From: Nipponacmea schrenckii
Taxonomy: Eukaryota; Mollusca; Gastropoda; Lottiidae
Assembly (NCBI GenBank): GCA_030562195.1
Contig: JAUJPP010000007.1
Coordinates: 23,681,769-23,745,768 of the forward strand
Direction of reading: 5' to 3'
DNA: 64,000 bases
Shown: positions 1 to 13,305 of the stretch, in pieces
Numbering within the stretch: the first letter of the stretch is position 1
How the letters are laid out: each line of letters opens with the position of its first letter
The notes under the pieces: model-generated
Database searches by the model: none
What the model was told of the DNA's origin: nothing
The model's input: the letters and a program-made list of their open reading frames with translations, nothing else
Position numbers and translations under genes: made by a program

Positions 1-1554
1 ATTATGGCATTGTAAGCAAAACTAAAAGTCGCTACATGGTGCCTTTGTTACTCTTATCATAAACATAACCAAGAATGGTTTATAGTGCGAAAGCCTTTAT
101 AGACGTTTTAGACAATATTCATCAGAGATCAATTGGTTATATTCAGTAGAATCTAAAATGTCGAGAAAAACCAGCAGGAGAGATTCGTTTGATGTTATTC
201 TTTTATTCTGCTCCATTCGGCTCTTTGTCTCAAACACATATTTCTTTCATGATATGGAATCGATGAACTATTTGGTCAAACATTAATTTGAAACTAAAGT
301 TTAATTCTATTTCCAGGTGATAAGGAATATTAGATGACCTTTCAATAACATATTACTACAGTAACGTAGGTTCCATGTGATGCGCTTCTTCTTTGGAATC
401 TAGTCAATCTTTCTTGCTGTGAACACTCGATATATCGACATAAAACTAACAGTAACAATAGTGGCTATTTCAAACATAATTGAATAATTTTAGAGCAACA
501 GCACGAATACAATTATACATGGTAATGTTGGAATCGTAGTAAATTGTATAGCATTTCACTGAAATTGCTTTTTAACAGTTTCTTCCGTTTTTAAATGTAA
601 CTGTATTGGTTTAAATTCAAGTTGGGTCTGTGGAATTTTCTTGCAGCTGAAATACCAAAAGCCATTTTCAAAGATCGAGAAGTATTGGACTTAACACAGA
701 TTTGTATGCAGCTTCTAACGTTTTCAGTAGTATCTGCATTGTTCATATGATTTAAAGTGAGTGAACAGTCTATTCATGCCAATAAAATGGGATCAAAAAC
801 TGTTTTATCGGGTATGAAAGGAATAGTACAATAGAAAGGAAAATTCAGATTATATCAGTTATAGCATAATATAAAAATGTAATGATTTCTGGCTTTGATG
901 TTGTAGAAATCAAACATCTGTTAATAATATATAGTGATTCAATTAGTCAATTATCAGATACTATCTCACATTGATTTTGTGCAATTGTTTTCTTCTTATG
1001 ATTGGATCTGCAATTGTCAATAAAATATCAATATTTATTATATTATGGGTCGCAGCATGTGCATATTCGATGCATGTATTAAAGTATAACATTCGCTTCC
1101 ATAAATGGCAAACTAGGTATTTGTTAACAGTTTTGGTTCCATTTGGATGATCCTGTGTTGTATGTATTTGATATTAAAAAAAAGGTCTGGTTGGATCGAA
1201 TGACGTGGCGGTCAATTCCTGGGTGGTAAACTTATATTTAAGTGGCAGCTTGACTTTTATGTAAGTTGGAATAACCACAAATCTAGTTTAAGCGGCTTAC
1301 TTAATAATGTACTCTCGGTATTTAAATCACTCGTTTTAAAAAAAAAATCCAGTTTGAAATTTAAGAAGAAATCTTTTAATGTATAATTTGTAACATTTTT
1401 GTAATGAATAAAACTTGTTTGAAAAGGGGACCATGCATAGTGATCTACATGAAGTGGCAGCGTATTGTAATGACAATTTTAATACATGTATCAGTATACT
1501 TAAAATGCACCACACATCCTAATTGTTTGCTACAGGATTGAAATTTCGGTCTTT
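1..1554. other. AT-rich intergenic sequence, no gene seen
   Basis: I read both strands and found only short open frames and A/T runs. No splice-bounded coding frame, RNA gene or repeat longer than a homopolymer stands out. Confidence 0.5.
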
Positions 1555-1672
1555 TGAAGCTTTATCCACTTTTCATGGGCTGAATGTGAGACAGGACCAT
1601 GTCCTTGTGTATTGGGCCTAATTCTGACCCATGTAAAATAAAGAGTTTATTATTATTATTATTATTATTATA
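1555..1672 (+). mobile_element. 3' tail of a truncated non-LTR retrotransposon (LINE-like)
   Basis: A GC-richer stretch of about 85 bp ends in AATAAA (1637-1642) and then a (TTA)n run of about 27 bp (1646-1672). This order, unique 3' UTR, then poly(A) signal, then simple trinucleotide tail, is typical of 5'-truncated LINE insertions in invertebrate genomes, and the phrase GGGCCTAATTCTGACCCATG resembles such tails. No reverse transcriptase coding remains. The 63-codon frame on the minus strand only reads through the (TTA)n as asparagines. The family assignment is inference from tail structure, and the 5' limit is approximate. Confidence 0.45.
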
Positions 1673-4640
1673 GATAATGAGCTTACGTGGTTCTTCAAGA
1701 TCCAATCCTTCAACCTTTATTGTTAAAATACTTGTAACTGCAGCCTTTTCCACTAAGTTACTATAGGCAAGTATGTTTCCGCGTGTTCATTCTGTGCATA
1801 TATGCAAGTATAATGTAGAAGTTAAAAGTTCTAGCTCAATTCCAACCACTATGGACTATAAATATTGGACCATAATCTAAAAATTTGAATTATTTCAACA
1901 TATTGTGAATTCTTTGCTGTCAAAGACACAATCATTTATAATGATCTTAAACTTCAAAAAACTTTTTTTTTTTTAAAACAAAGAAACACTTTTAAGTCAG
2001 AAAATAAAGGAAATAGACCAATTATGACGATATAGATTGATGGTCTGATTTGTAACTGCAGAGTTTAAGAGTGACGTTAGTTCCCGCTGCACTTTGCACC
2101 ATAAAACACAATAACAGATAATGACCTAGTAAATTATATAATAATACCTCGTATGGAATCTGTCATAACATTGACGTGTTTTTGCCTCTAGTGATAAATA
2201 TCGCTCATATCAAACAAAACCAAAGTCAATTTTCTCATTAATATCGCTTCTATAAATATATGAACAATGAAACGCGGTGTCATGGTGCCTAACATACATT
2301 TTGTTCTGAGAAAAAATATGACTGGATGTCAAAAAGAGCTTACTGTTGTATTATACAACTTGATCGGTTTCGCAACTCATGAATATTGCAGTAATATTAT
2401 TGCACCATCGTACAGCTGTTTGCATATCGTCTAAGTAAACAAAAGGTGGTTCACGGCGGCACTAAAAACCTAGAGATAGTTTAATATTTGAAGGAAACAA
2501 CGAGCTGAATAGAGCAGAACTGGTTCTCAATGCATGTTTTATTTTCTAAGGAACTTGTACTTGATTGCCCTTATTGATTTTTCGCGCGACCCGCTTAGAA
2601 TAGAAAGATAGTTAAAGGAGAAATAATATTTATAAAATAAAAGAAAAACTTGAGAAGTGTTTTTGAAAGACTCGTAATAAAAAAACATTGCTTCATTTAA
2701 TTTCATGTTTCAAGATTGATTCCCCTGGTGCTTAACATCATCCTGTTGAATGATCTTTGACATGACAAAATGATCAGCCAAACAAATAAAATGAAGTAAT
2801 TCCGGTTATGGAAATGAATTAAAGAATAGGGGTCATAAATGGTGGCTCATTCACCTTTGGACTTTTGAGGAAGGTATGTGAACTGACTTTAGAAACAGAA
2901 AAAGTGATCTATATAGATTTTTATTTTTTTAGTGGTTATATGTGTAAGGTTATTCCCATTATGGATGCTATTTCATAGTAGTTTTGTCTGACATTACTCC
3001 ATTTTCTTATCAGTAATGTTGATCTCTCAATACTGAAGTATCATTTGCATGGAGGGAACCCAACATGAAAACAGCCCCATCTACATCTTTGTTGTTGCAT
3101 GTCAATATGTCTGCTTGTCGGATGCTAAATAATTAATAAGTTTTAATATAACAAAATATCAGTTTAATTACATTAATTAGGGAGTGTGATGATTTGAGCA
3201 TTTCGAAGACTTAACTTCGGAATTCTATCAATGTAATGACCATACACGTCCTCTGTGTCAAACCCTTACATATACATATGGTACTATAGAAAGGGTAATT
3301 TTGTCTTGTAAGTCATAACAATGGAATATTTTTCACAAAATCTTTGCTCAATTTAGAATAAAATCAACTAAGCTCGTAGGTCATCTTACTTTGGCCATGA
3401 TCTTTCCTATGTTGCTTCTACTCTACACATTTATTTGCTATAATCACAGGAATACATGTTTAACTGTAAATGAAAAAACCTCATCCCAATGGTCTTCTAC
3501 CTGGTTTTGCTTATTTGGTGAAGGGATTAAATGTAGCGTAAGACATTTAGAAATGCGTTGTTCAGTGAGTTGTTTTGTGTTGTTTTTCAAAAAGAAAAAT
3601 TACAGCATAAATCCCAATAAAAAGTAAGGATCAGAATGTTTAGGTAATGTTTTGTAGATGTATGTTATTCACAAAAGCTAGTTATCATTGAGGGAAACAA
3701 ATTAGTTGAGAAAATAAAGAGCAAATTATTGACACAAAAAAATATGAAAACGGCATAAACTTATAGAGAGACGTAAGTAAACCGTGTTTTTTTTCAGCAT
3801 CTGAACAATTTGAAAGAACCAAGTTTTTATAAACAAAACGAAGATATAATAGATTTAGTTATTGTTTGCGTATGATGTTAAGGCAACGTAATGGATAAAA
3901 CACCTGCATTGTAAACTAGGAAACACATAAATCTTCATTTTTATGGAATTGTTATGTCCATTCTCTAGAGAATATAAGTCATGTTGCAGACCATGATATT
4001 ATTCCCCGTTTATTTTTTTTACCATCAAAAGTTCAGAGTAATGTAATTTAGTAATAAGACATTAGTTTTGGTTCCCATAAATTACACTATTTTATTTAAC
4101 TTTAATTCCCGTGACTGTTTCCTCAAACAGACTTCAAATGCCAATTATACTTCGACTCTCAATATCCAATTTAGTGACTCACTACTAAGATGACGAAACT
4201 CGCCAAGTTTTGACCATTTACTGGTCTCTGAATTAGATTTTAATTCCAACTTTCCTCTGATTGTCTAACTTTTCAAAGGTGATAAAAGTGACTTCGATGC
4301 CAGTCTTTTAATCGAGTGACGTTTACGACTGTTTGAAACGGAATTCTTCATATAAAAAAGCCTTCTATGATTGCATCAAGTGGTTTTCTCTGAATTCTAT
4401 GACGTTTAATTGTCTCCATTTCTATTGTAGTCGTCGTCTTTTATATCGCAAACCAATGTGGCCCTTTTCATCAAACCGACGTGACCCCGGCAGTTAATGA
4501 TTTCTTTCTTGTTTGGACTGAAACTTTGGTTGTTTTCATCTTCTGAAATAGTAGCTATTTAAAAACCAAATAAAATCTATTGATATGAGGAAAAATATGC
4601 TGAATAAATCCACAAATTAAGCAATATTTTGTGTCTTTTC
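1673..4640. other. AT-rich intergenic sequence
   Basis: I see homopolymer runs (for example T/A at about 1963-1978) but no recognisable gene, repeat array or RNA. The 78-codon plus-strand frame at 3391-3627 is rich in Cys and Phe, lacks splice context and is within the length expected by chance. Confidence 0.45.
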
Positions 4641-4641
4641 G

Positions 4642-5047
4642 CACGTGCGTTGGACGTATCGATGACGAAAGATCAATAAGGCAAATATTGAATGTTGGGT
4701 CGGTTCATGTCTGTGGCACGTGCAAGAGAAATAAGAGACTCTTATGGCAAAGATTTCCAAGTATGACTAATGAGTGGAAGAAAAACTGAAATTAAGTTTC
4801 AACAGCCTGCTGAGGCGTATTGTTGAAAAACAAATTAGCTCCCGACCTTAATTAAGTTAAGACTGGATCATATTTCAATACTTAGTCACCTTCCGTCCCT
4901 AGATGACAAGATGAGAGAAATCTGCTGCTCCCAATTTGTCCTGTCCATCAACGTCAATGAAATCTTATATAAGGATGAATCAGGCGAGGGTTTAAGGGTG
5001 GGGATATTTAATTAATTAAAGAATAACTTGATATCTATTTACACGTG
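4642..5047. promoter_or_regulatory. Cluster of three palindromic CACGTG E-boxes
   Basis: CACGTG occurs at 4642-4647, 4717-4722 and 5042-5047. The first two sit in the same 8-bp palindrome GCACGTGC, 75 bp apart. CACGTG is the known target of bHLH factors such as MYC/MAX, USF and CLOCK. The stretch around it (4321-4980) has about 21 CpGs in 660 bp by hand count, the densest sampled in the upstream part. A distal enhancer is possible but is inference. No transcript is visible nearby. Confidence 0.2.
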
Positions 5048-8000
5048 AACGGCGACCTATTCACTATATTGATGAATAGAATTTAACCTCGTTTCTTTAT
5101 TATAAAGATGTTTCAATGAAAGGGATAATAGGTCTTAGAATGAACATTTGAAAATTTCAAACTTGGCCAATAAAAGCTCTATTCGTCAACAAAACCTTCT
5201 GCCATAAATAACATAAAAGAATAAATATATATCCAAAAAACTGAGTAATTACCCTTGAAGATGCATTTGATTATTGAAAAGATCAATAAGATAACTTAGA
5301 TTTGTGAGTTTACCAGATATTTATTAATGTTGTTACTTTATGACACCGGGTAAGTTGACTGCTGAATATATACTCGATTTGACCATTCTTGAAAACTAAA
5401 ATTTTGTGTTCATATAAGACGCAATATATCTTTAAACCATACGTTTCTTTTCGATTTTCCAAAAACTTCATAAACGTCCGTTTTGAAGAAAAAAATTAAA
5501 AATAATTTATGAAACCTTTGTTGCTTATACCAATACATTGGCTTCATCACAAGTTTAATTTATAAGTAATGGCTTCAAAAAATCCGATCTTATATCTTTG
5601 GACACAAAAAAGGCAAACGTTTCAGGCGTACCGAGAAGAAACCCTGGGGATATTGCTGGCTCTAATAATGGCAAACTCTGTAACAAACAGATGTAAATGA
5701 AATGGCAACTTAATAATATATTTCCAAAGGTATGCAACTCAATAGCATGCCTATTTTAAGCGTCACCCATAGACAATCCCCGGGCTCCATTCCCTTCCAA
5801 TCTAATTAATTAAATAAGATAGCATTGTAAAGTATAATATTATTCCATATTACTCTCATAGAGCTTATTTTCTCAAATATAACAAATCTTGATACACTTT
5901 TAACATTCTTATGTTCAAACAAACAAAATCAAATTAGAATTGTAGAATGACTCAATATTAAAGCTATCACGAAGAATCAAAAATAAATAAAGATGTTTTA
6001 CGACCGATCATAACGTGGTTAATTAAAGCTGGTATTTTAAAATAAGTCTGTGTAATACCCCCTCTGAGAGACAATGTGTTATAAATGTCAATAAGGCTAT
6101 ATTTTGATAGACTACAGCCATCCTGAGTTAAACTGTTCCCTTAATTCACAGAGCTCTTACTAAAATAAATCTCCAATGGTGGTTCGAATACTAATTAATC
6201 TCAAGAGGGATATGAAATATTCGTTACCTAACTAATAAACCTTTCTTTCTCTAAGCTCGGATTTCTCTCGTATATGAAGCCATAGGCCATAACTACGATT
6301 AAAAAGCTCTTTTTCATTGTTTCAGAGAAACTTCATAAGTAGGAAAAGTACAGCAATGGATCACGCTCCGTTCAACTTTCCATATAATGCTTTTCCAAGA
6401 GGCGCAACTTATTTGATGACGACAGTTAAATCTTTTGATAATTGCAACAGTAATAAGAGTATCATACAAATAAGTGATCTTCTCGAATTCTGGAAACTGA
6501 GCTAAATACAATGAAACAACACTGTCTGAGGTTTGTTCAAGGATCTTCTGATTTAAAGGATGCCTGTTACTTATTTACATCTAAATATGTTTTTTTAAGG
6601 GTGGGGGGAGTAACTTTCTTCTGCGTAGACAACTACTTATGACCTTTCATGTTCATGCAACGAACGATATATCAAGTCTCCCGAATTTTTAACATCAAAA
6701 AGACGATATAGAAAATATCTATGATGAATCACGCCCTGGGAATGCAACAGTCCATTCTGAACCAACATCTTTTTCAAGATGAAAGCCAATTGCGGTAATT
6801 TTGGTCAAGCAATGGAAGTTCAAACTAAAAACAAATTTGTTTGGTTTTATGAATGGACCTTGACGATACAAACGGATCTTGTTGAAAGAAACGTGCTCGC
6901 CAGAGGCTGTGCAGGATATTCTTAAAACCTAAGATATTGTCAGACCGTTCCTGCATGAAGGAGAATTCTAATAATAATGACCTCTAATGAGCTTTACAAG
7001 AAAAAAAACTCTCCGTTGCCCGCGGTGTGTTCATTTCGTGATGAAGATCTTATTGTGTTCAGACGGAGAAACAAACATATATTTTGTGATGGGCATTAAA
7101 TACTTAGTTACTCCTAATCCATAATTAGTTTGTATTTACTTGATGAAAGGCTTTCGACAATGTCATAAAAGTCCGATCTCTGTAGTTCTTATTGTCCAGT
7201 AAGATGATTAATTTTGTTTGTTGAAAAAATATCCATGTTTATTGTATACGCCATATATTGCCAACTGCATTTACCATACCAGCATTGCGTTTGTTCGTTG
7301 ACACAATATCCCTAAATTGGTTTATGTTCTACACAGAAATAGTGTTCACATATAATATACTTAAAACACATGATACCAGCAGTAAAACCGGGCCTTGGTG
7401 GCCATCGATGAATCATATAGCGGTCATCTAGTTGATAGTTGTAAAATGAGATAGCCATCAGGAGGTCGAGTTTCTGGTCATTCAAATAAAAGTGCTCATC
7501 ACCAGGACAATTACACACCATTTTGATAGCACGCCATAAAAACATTATGGATGGCCTTTTTGACCCTTCTTCAGCTATCACGCTTTCAGCTTTGGAATCA
7601 TGACCGCAAGTTAAACGTGATACTTAATAGAATAGCGGAAAATAATACATTATACTGTTTAAGTCTTACGGTACAATCTGTGTCGCCTGTGATGTTGATC
7701 TTGAACGCAATCAGCAGTATGTATGTACTAGTGGAAGTAAGGTGCAAATATGTTTTGATATAGGTTATTCACATATTGGTTACCAAAAAGTAGCTTTTCA
7801 TGTTTCGTGATCGATAACATTTCCTGTACAAGAGAATACAAGTTAATGATACTCTGAAAGATCTAAATTTATAACTAATCCCGCATTTTGTTTCTTAATA
7901 CCAAATAATGACTCGTTATGAATTCTGTTTGTGAAACTATACGTATATTCCAGAAAAAAAGAATATCTATTAGATTGACAATGGGACATTCTGTCAAGGC

Positions 8001-8276
8001 TTATTATTGCCATTCATCACAGAAAAATCGATTAAAATAATGATAGATACATTGAAAATAAAATGATATACTCCAATCAATCACGTGATCAACTCTTTGT
8101 CGTCTGCCCCCTACTGTTACTAATCATAGAATCTTAACGTGACTGCAAGTCTAAAACATCGATTCTCTATAATGGTTTATAAAACGAAATAAGGAATAAT
8201 TGGTAAAAATTGGGTCCATAAATCTTCTAGTAGATCACAACACCTGAGATTAAAGCACCGATGGTAAATATCAGAC
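5048..8276. other. AT-rich intergenic sequence
   Basis: No supported gene. Two open stretches look mildly protein-like (plus strand 6325-6505 after a good acceptor, minus strand 7312-7617), but neither has splice signals at both ends or a recognisable domain, and their lengths are expected by chance in DNA this AT-rich. Confidence 0.4.
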
Positions 8277-8846
8277 GGTTACAAGTTACCTTGTGAGAAT
8301 ATAGATAGGTCACTCGAGCAGTTAACTTGAAGGATTATAGATAGGTCACGCGAGCATTTATTTTGTAAGATTATAGATGGGTCACACAAGCAGTTACTTT
8401 GGGGATTATATATAGGTCACACGAGCAGTTATTTTGTAGGATTACGGATAGGTCACACGAGCAGTTACCTTGTAGGATTATAGATAGGTCACACGAGCAG
8501 TTACCTTGTAGGATTATAGATAGGTCACTCGAGCAGTTACCTTGAAGAATTATAGATAGGTCACGCGAGCATTTATTTTGTAAGATTATAGATAGGTCAC
8601 TTACCTTATAAGATTAAAGATAGGTCACACGAGCAGTTACTTTGGGGATTATATATAGGTCACACGAGCAGTTATTTTGTAGGATTACGGATAGGTCACA
8701 CGAGCAGTTACCTTGTAGGATTAAAGATAGGTCACACGAGCAGTTACCTTGTAGGATTATAGATAGGTCACGCAGTTACCTTGTAGGATTATAGATAGGT
8801 CACACGAGCAGTTACCTTGTAGGATTATAGATAGGTCACACGAATG
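8277..8846 (+). repeat. 36-bp minisatellite with AGGTCA in nearly every unit and a six-unit higher-order repeat
   Basis: About 16 tandem monomers, consensus TAGGTCACACGAGCAGTTAC plus CTTGTAGGATTATAGA. The hexamer AGGTCA starts at 8307, 8343, 8414, 8450, 8486, 8522, 8558, 8594, 8622, 8657, 8693, 8729, 8765, 8797 and 8833, with GGGTCA at 8379. Spacing is 35-36 bp except two shortened units (28 and 32 bp). Variant monomers recur in the same order: the CTCGAG, GCGAGCATTTATTTTG, TTTGGGG and TTACGG variants near 8310-8450 reappear from 8522, giving a higher-order unit of about 215 bp (six monomers) with one 28-bp unit inserted in the second round. AGGTCA is the nuclear-receptor half-site; receptor binding is untested inference. 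Confidence 0.93.
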
Positions 8847-11800
8847 TCTTGGCAGTGGTCATATATCGTGGTCAAGGGCAATGCTCAGGCAAGACAAATC
8901 TCAGCTCCACATCAATACATGAATCAAATCATGTAATGTTCTGTCTAAATATACAACTGGTAGCAATATTTTAAGATTCTTATGTCTATGCCTTAATAAG
9001 GAATCTTTAAAAAATGCTACTATGTTTGATCGCAATATTATTACAATATAGAACTTAAATCAATTAGCGAGGTCCAAATCCTTCGTCATTCTCGTTTTAA
9101 GCGAGGTTTATTTATTTATTATTTTTTTATCTTTTATTTTTTTTAAAATATCCATAATTTTAACTGGAACCTTAACTATTTGACGTGATTTCGAAAGAAT
9201 TTTTACTGTTGGCTCAGTAACTGAATCTTTGTTATGTAAGCTTTATCTTTTTTATTTTAATATATTTTATTATGTATATAGTGGCTATAATTACTGGTCA
9301 TTTCAGGTAATGACATTCATGACTATAATATCCTGATTGGATTTGGGTCACGTGTTTAAGTCCAGGTCACGTCACTTCTCTTGATTATCGCTTGATTTAT
9401 GGATAAATGACCTAACGCAGGTGAACAACGGCTGTTGTTTAAACCATTAGAAAAGTCCATTTCTAATTGGGAATCCACACTGTGAAACAGAAGAATAGCA
9501 ACGTAGAATTTAAACGTAATTAGGCGTTTATGTATCAAATTGTCAGCGGCAAGTTGTACATTCAAGTATTGTAAGCGCTTGAGCTGAACCGACCAAATCC
9601 TCTCTGGAAAAAACATTCCATGGTTTTAAGTTAATGGACCAAATAAGATTATTTTGGTCTTCCGAATAAATTTGTCATTCGGCACCCATTAGATGAATCA
9701 GTCAGCTTTAATACTGGAACAGTGTTTGCAACAATTTGTGTTGACCTTAGGCCCGCTGTGCCAATTAGAACATTAATCAGAGCTTAGCATTAAAAAGCCT
9801 TATGATGAGGACTGATAAATTGGCTTGGAAGAGGAAATCCTTGAATCATAATGGAATCTGTCAATACAAATACGTGTCGGGTGTTTACAACAAAAAACTG
9901 CAGGCGGTTAGGACAGACAAAATCAACAAGTTGTTAATATTCCCTGTAAAAAAATTCAATATGGAGTGAGTAATATGAGATTTATATGGATTGATAATGA
10001 AGGTGGCGTAATGATGCCTCGATTTTCATCAAAGTGACAGTATCTTGTCATTTCCATTTCCAACATGTCATTTTAATTACACCGTCTTGTAGCTTGATTT
10101 AATGTGGAATTCAAAACCAACCACAAAACCTATTTATTCGTCATCTGTGGTTTCCAAGTATGGGTTAACAATATTTTAACTAAATCCTTAGTTCTGCTTT
10201 TGTGAACGATATAAAATGTATAAGTGACCACAAGAAAAATAAAGTCCGACAATATGTAGTATGCAATACTATAGATTTAGAACGAAACAGGTTTCTTTGA
10301 GACAAACAAAAATTAGAAATATTGCGATCCTGTGATATCCATACCTCCAACTTTTTAATGGTGAGATTTGCGTTCAATCCACTAATTTTTCAATCAACTG
10401 AAAATGGTTTCAAATTTAGTTTTACCATTTAATATTATGTAGCCTATATGTATTAGTTAAACACTTTTCTATCCGAGTTGATTCTTTGATCCAAACAATG
10501 TTTTGTCTTCGGTTCTACTACTTTCCGATAAGTCAAATACAGACCACCATTCAGGAATTTTGTATTCTAATCCTTCCTCAGCTTGTTTTGAGATTGACAT
10601 AACTGCTTGACAGTGTGGACATCATTAGGAAATACGTCAAATGAATTTATTATGCTTCTACAGACGATTGTCATTAACAAGACTGTATTGGATTGTATGC
10701 CAAGCTTTCTTGAAGTGTGATTTCAGATGGCGTGCTCGTTACTTATGTTTGACACACGTCAAAACAAAAACATAGCATTATATCATGGTGTTTTAGTTAC
10801 CTGGTTGATGATCCTAATCAAAGCAGGTTTGGTACCATAGGATGAGCAGAACGATTGTCCGGCGAATAGCATATTTTCGTTGTTATAATGATCATCGTAA
10901 TGAGATGAACAATGGTGATGAGAACGTATTCGCATGCGAGACAGAGTCATTCGCAGTGGGAAATGTTGGTGGATTTGAACTTTTCTTCTAGTACATTCGG
11001 AAAGATCACTGTTGTGTGGTTTATCTGCTTGCAGACAGGATGTTCGCACCCAAAAGCATTATTTTTATGAAATATACGTCTCTTTCCAGCCTTTCAAACA
11101 CTACCTGTAGATCTTTTGAAATATGTAAGTAGGAGAATAATGATATCCCATCAAGCAGAAGAAGGGATAACAAGTGAAACCCAGATGTGATGGGGATACT
11201 ACTTAATAATAACATTGAATTCCTGCTTACGTATATGTTTATTTTGATTGACTGTCAGAATCAGTGGAGAATGATTGAAATATACTATCAATTACATACA
11301 TAGTGGAAAACCTCGGTGTGCATTGAGGATATTACGTCAGATTACATCTCCTCGTAAATTGATGACGTATTACACAGCAGTTAATGAGTTTTTATTGGAA
11401 AGAAATTGGCCACCTGCAAATTTTGTCACGACTTAATGAAGACAGTACACTTAATTGTGTGCAAAGAAAGCATTTGTTGCAATCTTGATTGAATCGTATA
11501 ACTTGAGGGGTCGGTTCTTTATGGATATTGGAGGAATAACGAAAGGAAAAGTCGTTGACGGCGTAAATCAATGAAACGTAATACCTATAAGTGGTCTCAA
11601 CGGTCCTTCATAGTTCTACTAACTAGCTACTTGATCCTTTTCTATGCTGACGATTTAAGATAACACAAAAATATATTTAACAAATATGACACTGTTAATA
11701 ATCCCCTCGACCCAATTCCAATTTCTTTATATCGTCTTCAACTCTTTGAAGTTGCCGTTTGAAGATTTTCGTCTTTGTATCAGCATTCCAAACAAAATCA

Positions 11801-13240
11801 ATGTTTATTCAAACATGTAATTAATGGGGAACTGAAGTCTTAGAAACAACTCAATTCAGAAAGATAAAGGACAGGCTTTGTGATTCATTGAAAAGAATCA
11901 TTTCACTCATTAACGATGACTCTTTGAAATTTTTGGATGAGAATTGGGAGTCCATTGAAACTATTGAAAATGGGTGTGGACATGGAAAATATTTAGCTCA
12001 AAAGGGTCATCAAAGTTCTGTCCAACTAGAGAGATGGGGGATTATCTTGAAAAGGCAAAATTAAATCCTTTGAAGATAACCCCGATTTGACCAACCAAAA
12101 TGAAAAACTGCATGTAGATAGTCTTTTGAGGGATTTTCTCCTAATCTTCGCCTCACTAGAATTTAAAGTTAGAGACAGAAAGAGTTTATGATTTTGTAGG
12201 AAGACAGCTATAATATTGGTTTTTTTTTACTTTCATACCAAAAAGTTGTACATATTCATTCAATCAACAATTTTCCTGGAATACGGTTTAGAATGACAAG
12301 GTACGGAAAGGACAAGAGCTTCCTGTTCCGTTAACTGCGTTTCAACGCTTTCTGACCAGTAAGCTGGTTACATTGCAAACTTCAAACTTCTCATCGCAAT
12401 CGTCATCTCTCTTCACCAAGGACAATTTTTCTTAATTGTATTGATGTTACGATATAATCCTTTATACAAGGATGCTCATTAGAAATCCCCAATGTCTAGT
12501 TACTTAGTACGTGTTATAGAGATTATAATATTCATTATCAGATAATGTTTAATTAAATACACTGAAATTCTAGTAATTATCAAATTAATCTTTTTAATGG
12601 ATACTTTTTTTTAGGCTGAATCGTGGGTTGGTTCATGAGTAGTTTGAAATGCTTTATATTTGTCTTTTATGCAAAATTTACAGCGCAAACTGCTTTATTA
12701 TTTAATACTGCCCTGGGAAGGTGAAGCCATCTTCAGGGATTGAAACTCAAAATATCATATTTTATTAATTGAAATTAATTATTAACAACGAACAGAGTTC
12801 AAAATGTTCTGAAAATTTCGATGCCGGTGGGTTGGACTTTTTCAAATCTACTGAGTTCTTAAAGATAATATGAAATCAGAATAATAAAACAAAAGACAAT
12901 TGCTGGCTACTAATCAAAGTCATTGCCATTATCATCAAGTCCATAGATAAAAATGAATACACATGGCCAATATCAGAATAAATTTCGTTTTCTTGATCAA
13001 AATTGTTTAAATCCATTTTTTTCGGCAAAATAGTTTCTATAATGTTTTAATTATTATTACCTATTCGATTATCTTTGGCTTCGAGGTTTATAATTAGGGC
13101 TATCAACATGAGATATTCATGTTTATTATCCACAATTAAAAAGTTTATTACATCCGTCTATGATATATAAGCTACTTATTACCATATCTGATATATTTAT
13201 TGGTTATTAATAAAGTATATAGATTTATAACTACTGTCAT
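8847..13240. other. Intergenic sequence with a T-rich low-complexity patch
   Basis: About 9105-9265 is T/A low complexity (runs of T, TTTA and TTAT). A minus-strand frame at 10783-11049 ends in a good CAG|GTAACT donor and is CpG-richer than its surroundings, but it has no convincing acceptor and no recognisable domain. Nothing else stands out. Confidence 0.4.
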
Positions 13241-13242
13241 CA

Positions 13243-13295
13243 CGCTATCATGTTACGTCACGCGTCGTCCTTAATCCAGACGTGACATCATTACG
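13243..13295. promoter_or_regulatory. CpG-rich patch with CRE-like sites
   Basis: Seven CpGs fall within 53 bp, far above the local density. The patch contains TTACGTCA (13253-13260), matching CREB/ATF and PAR-bZIP half-site geometry, followed by GACGTGACATCATTACGTG (about 13280-13297), which holds further TGAC/ACGT cores. It lies immediately 5' of a coding-like plus-strand frame. It may be a small promoter or enhancer, but motif matching is the only evidence. Confidence 0.2.
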
Positions 13296-13305
13296 TGTGT
13301 TTCAG

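Noticed and set aside
1562..1753. Minus-strand frame with a run of Asn
   Set aside because: Antisense reading of the (TTA)n LINE tail.
6180..6192. GGTTCGAAT, resembling a tRNA B box
   Set aside because: No A box or cloverleaf can be drawn around it.
6325..6505. Plus-strand frame after a strong TTTCATTGTTTCAG acceptor
   Set aside because: No upstream exon to join, stop after about 60 codons and no domain. The overlapping frame on the other strand is equally open.
7312..7617. ~102-codon minus-strand frame with protein-like composition (PGDEHFYLND, RWPPRPGF)
   Set aside because: No acceptor with a pyrimidine tract, only a weak donor and no known family. Several frames of this length are expected by chance.
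10783..11049. Minus-strand frame ending at CAG|GTAACT, CpG-richer than its surroundings
   Set aside because: No good acceptor in frame and no phase-compatible partner on the minus strand. Kept only as a note.
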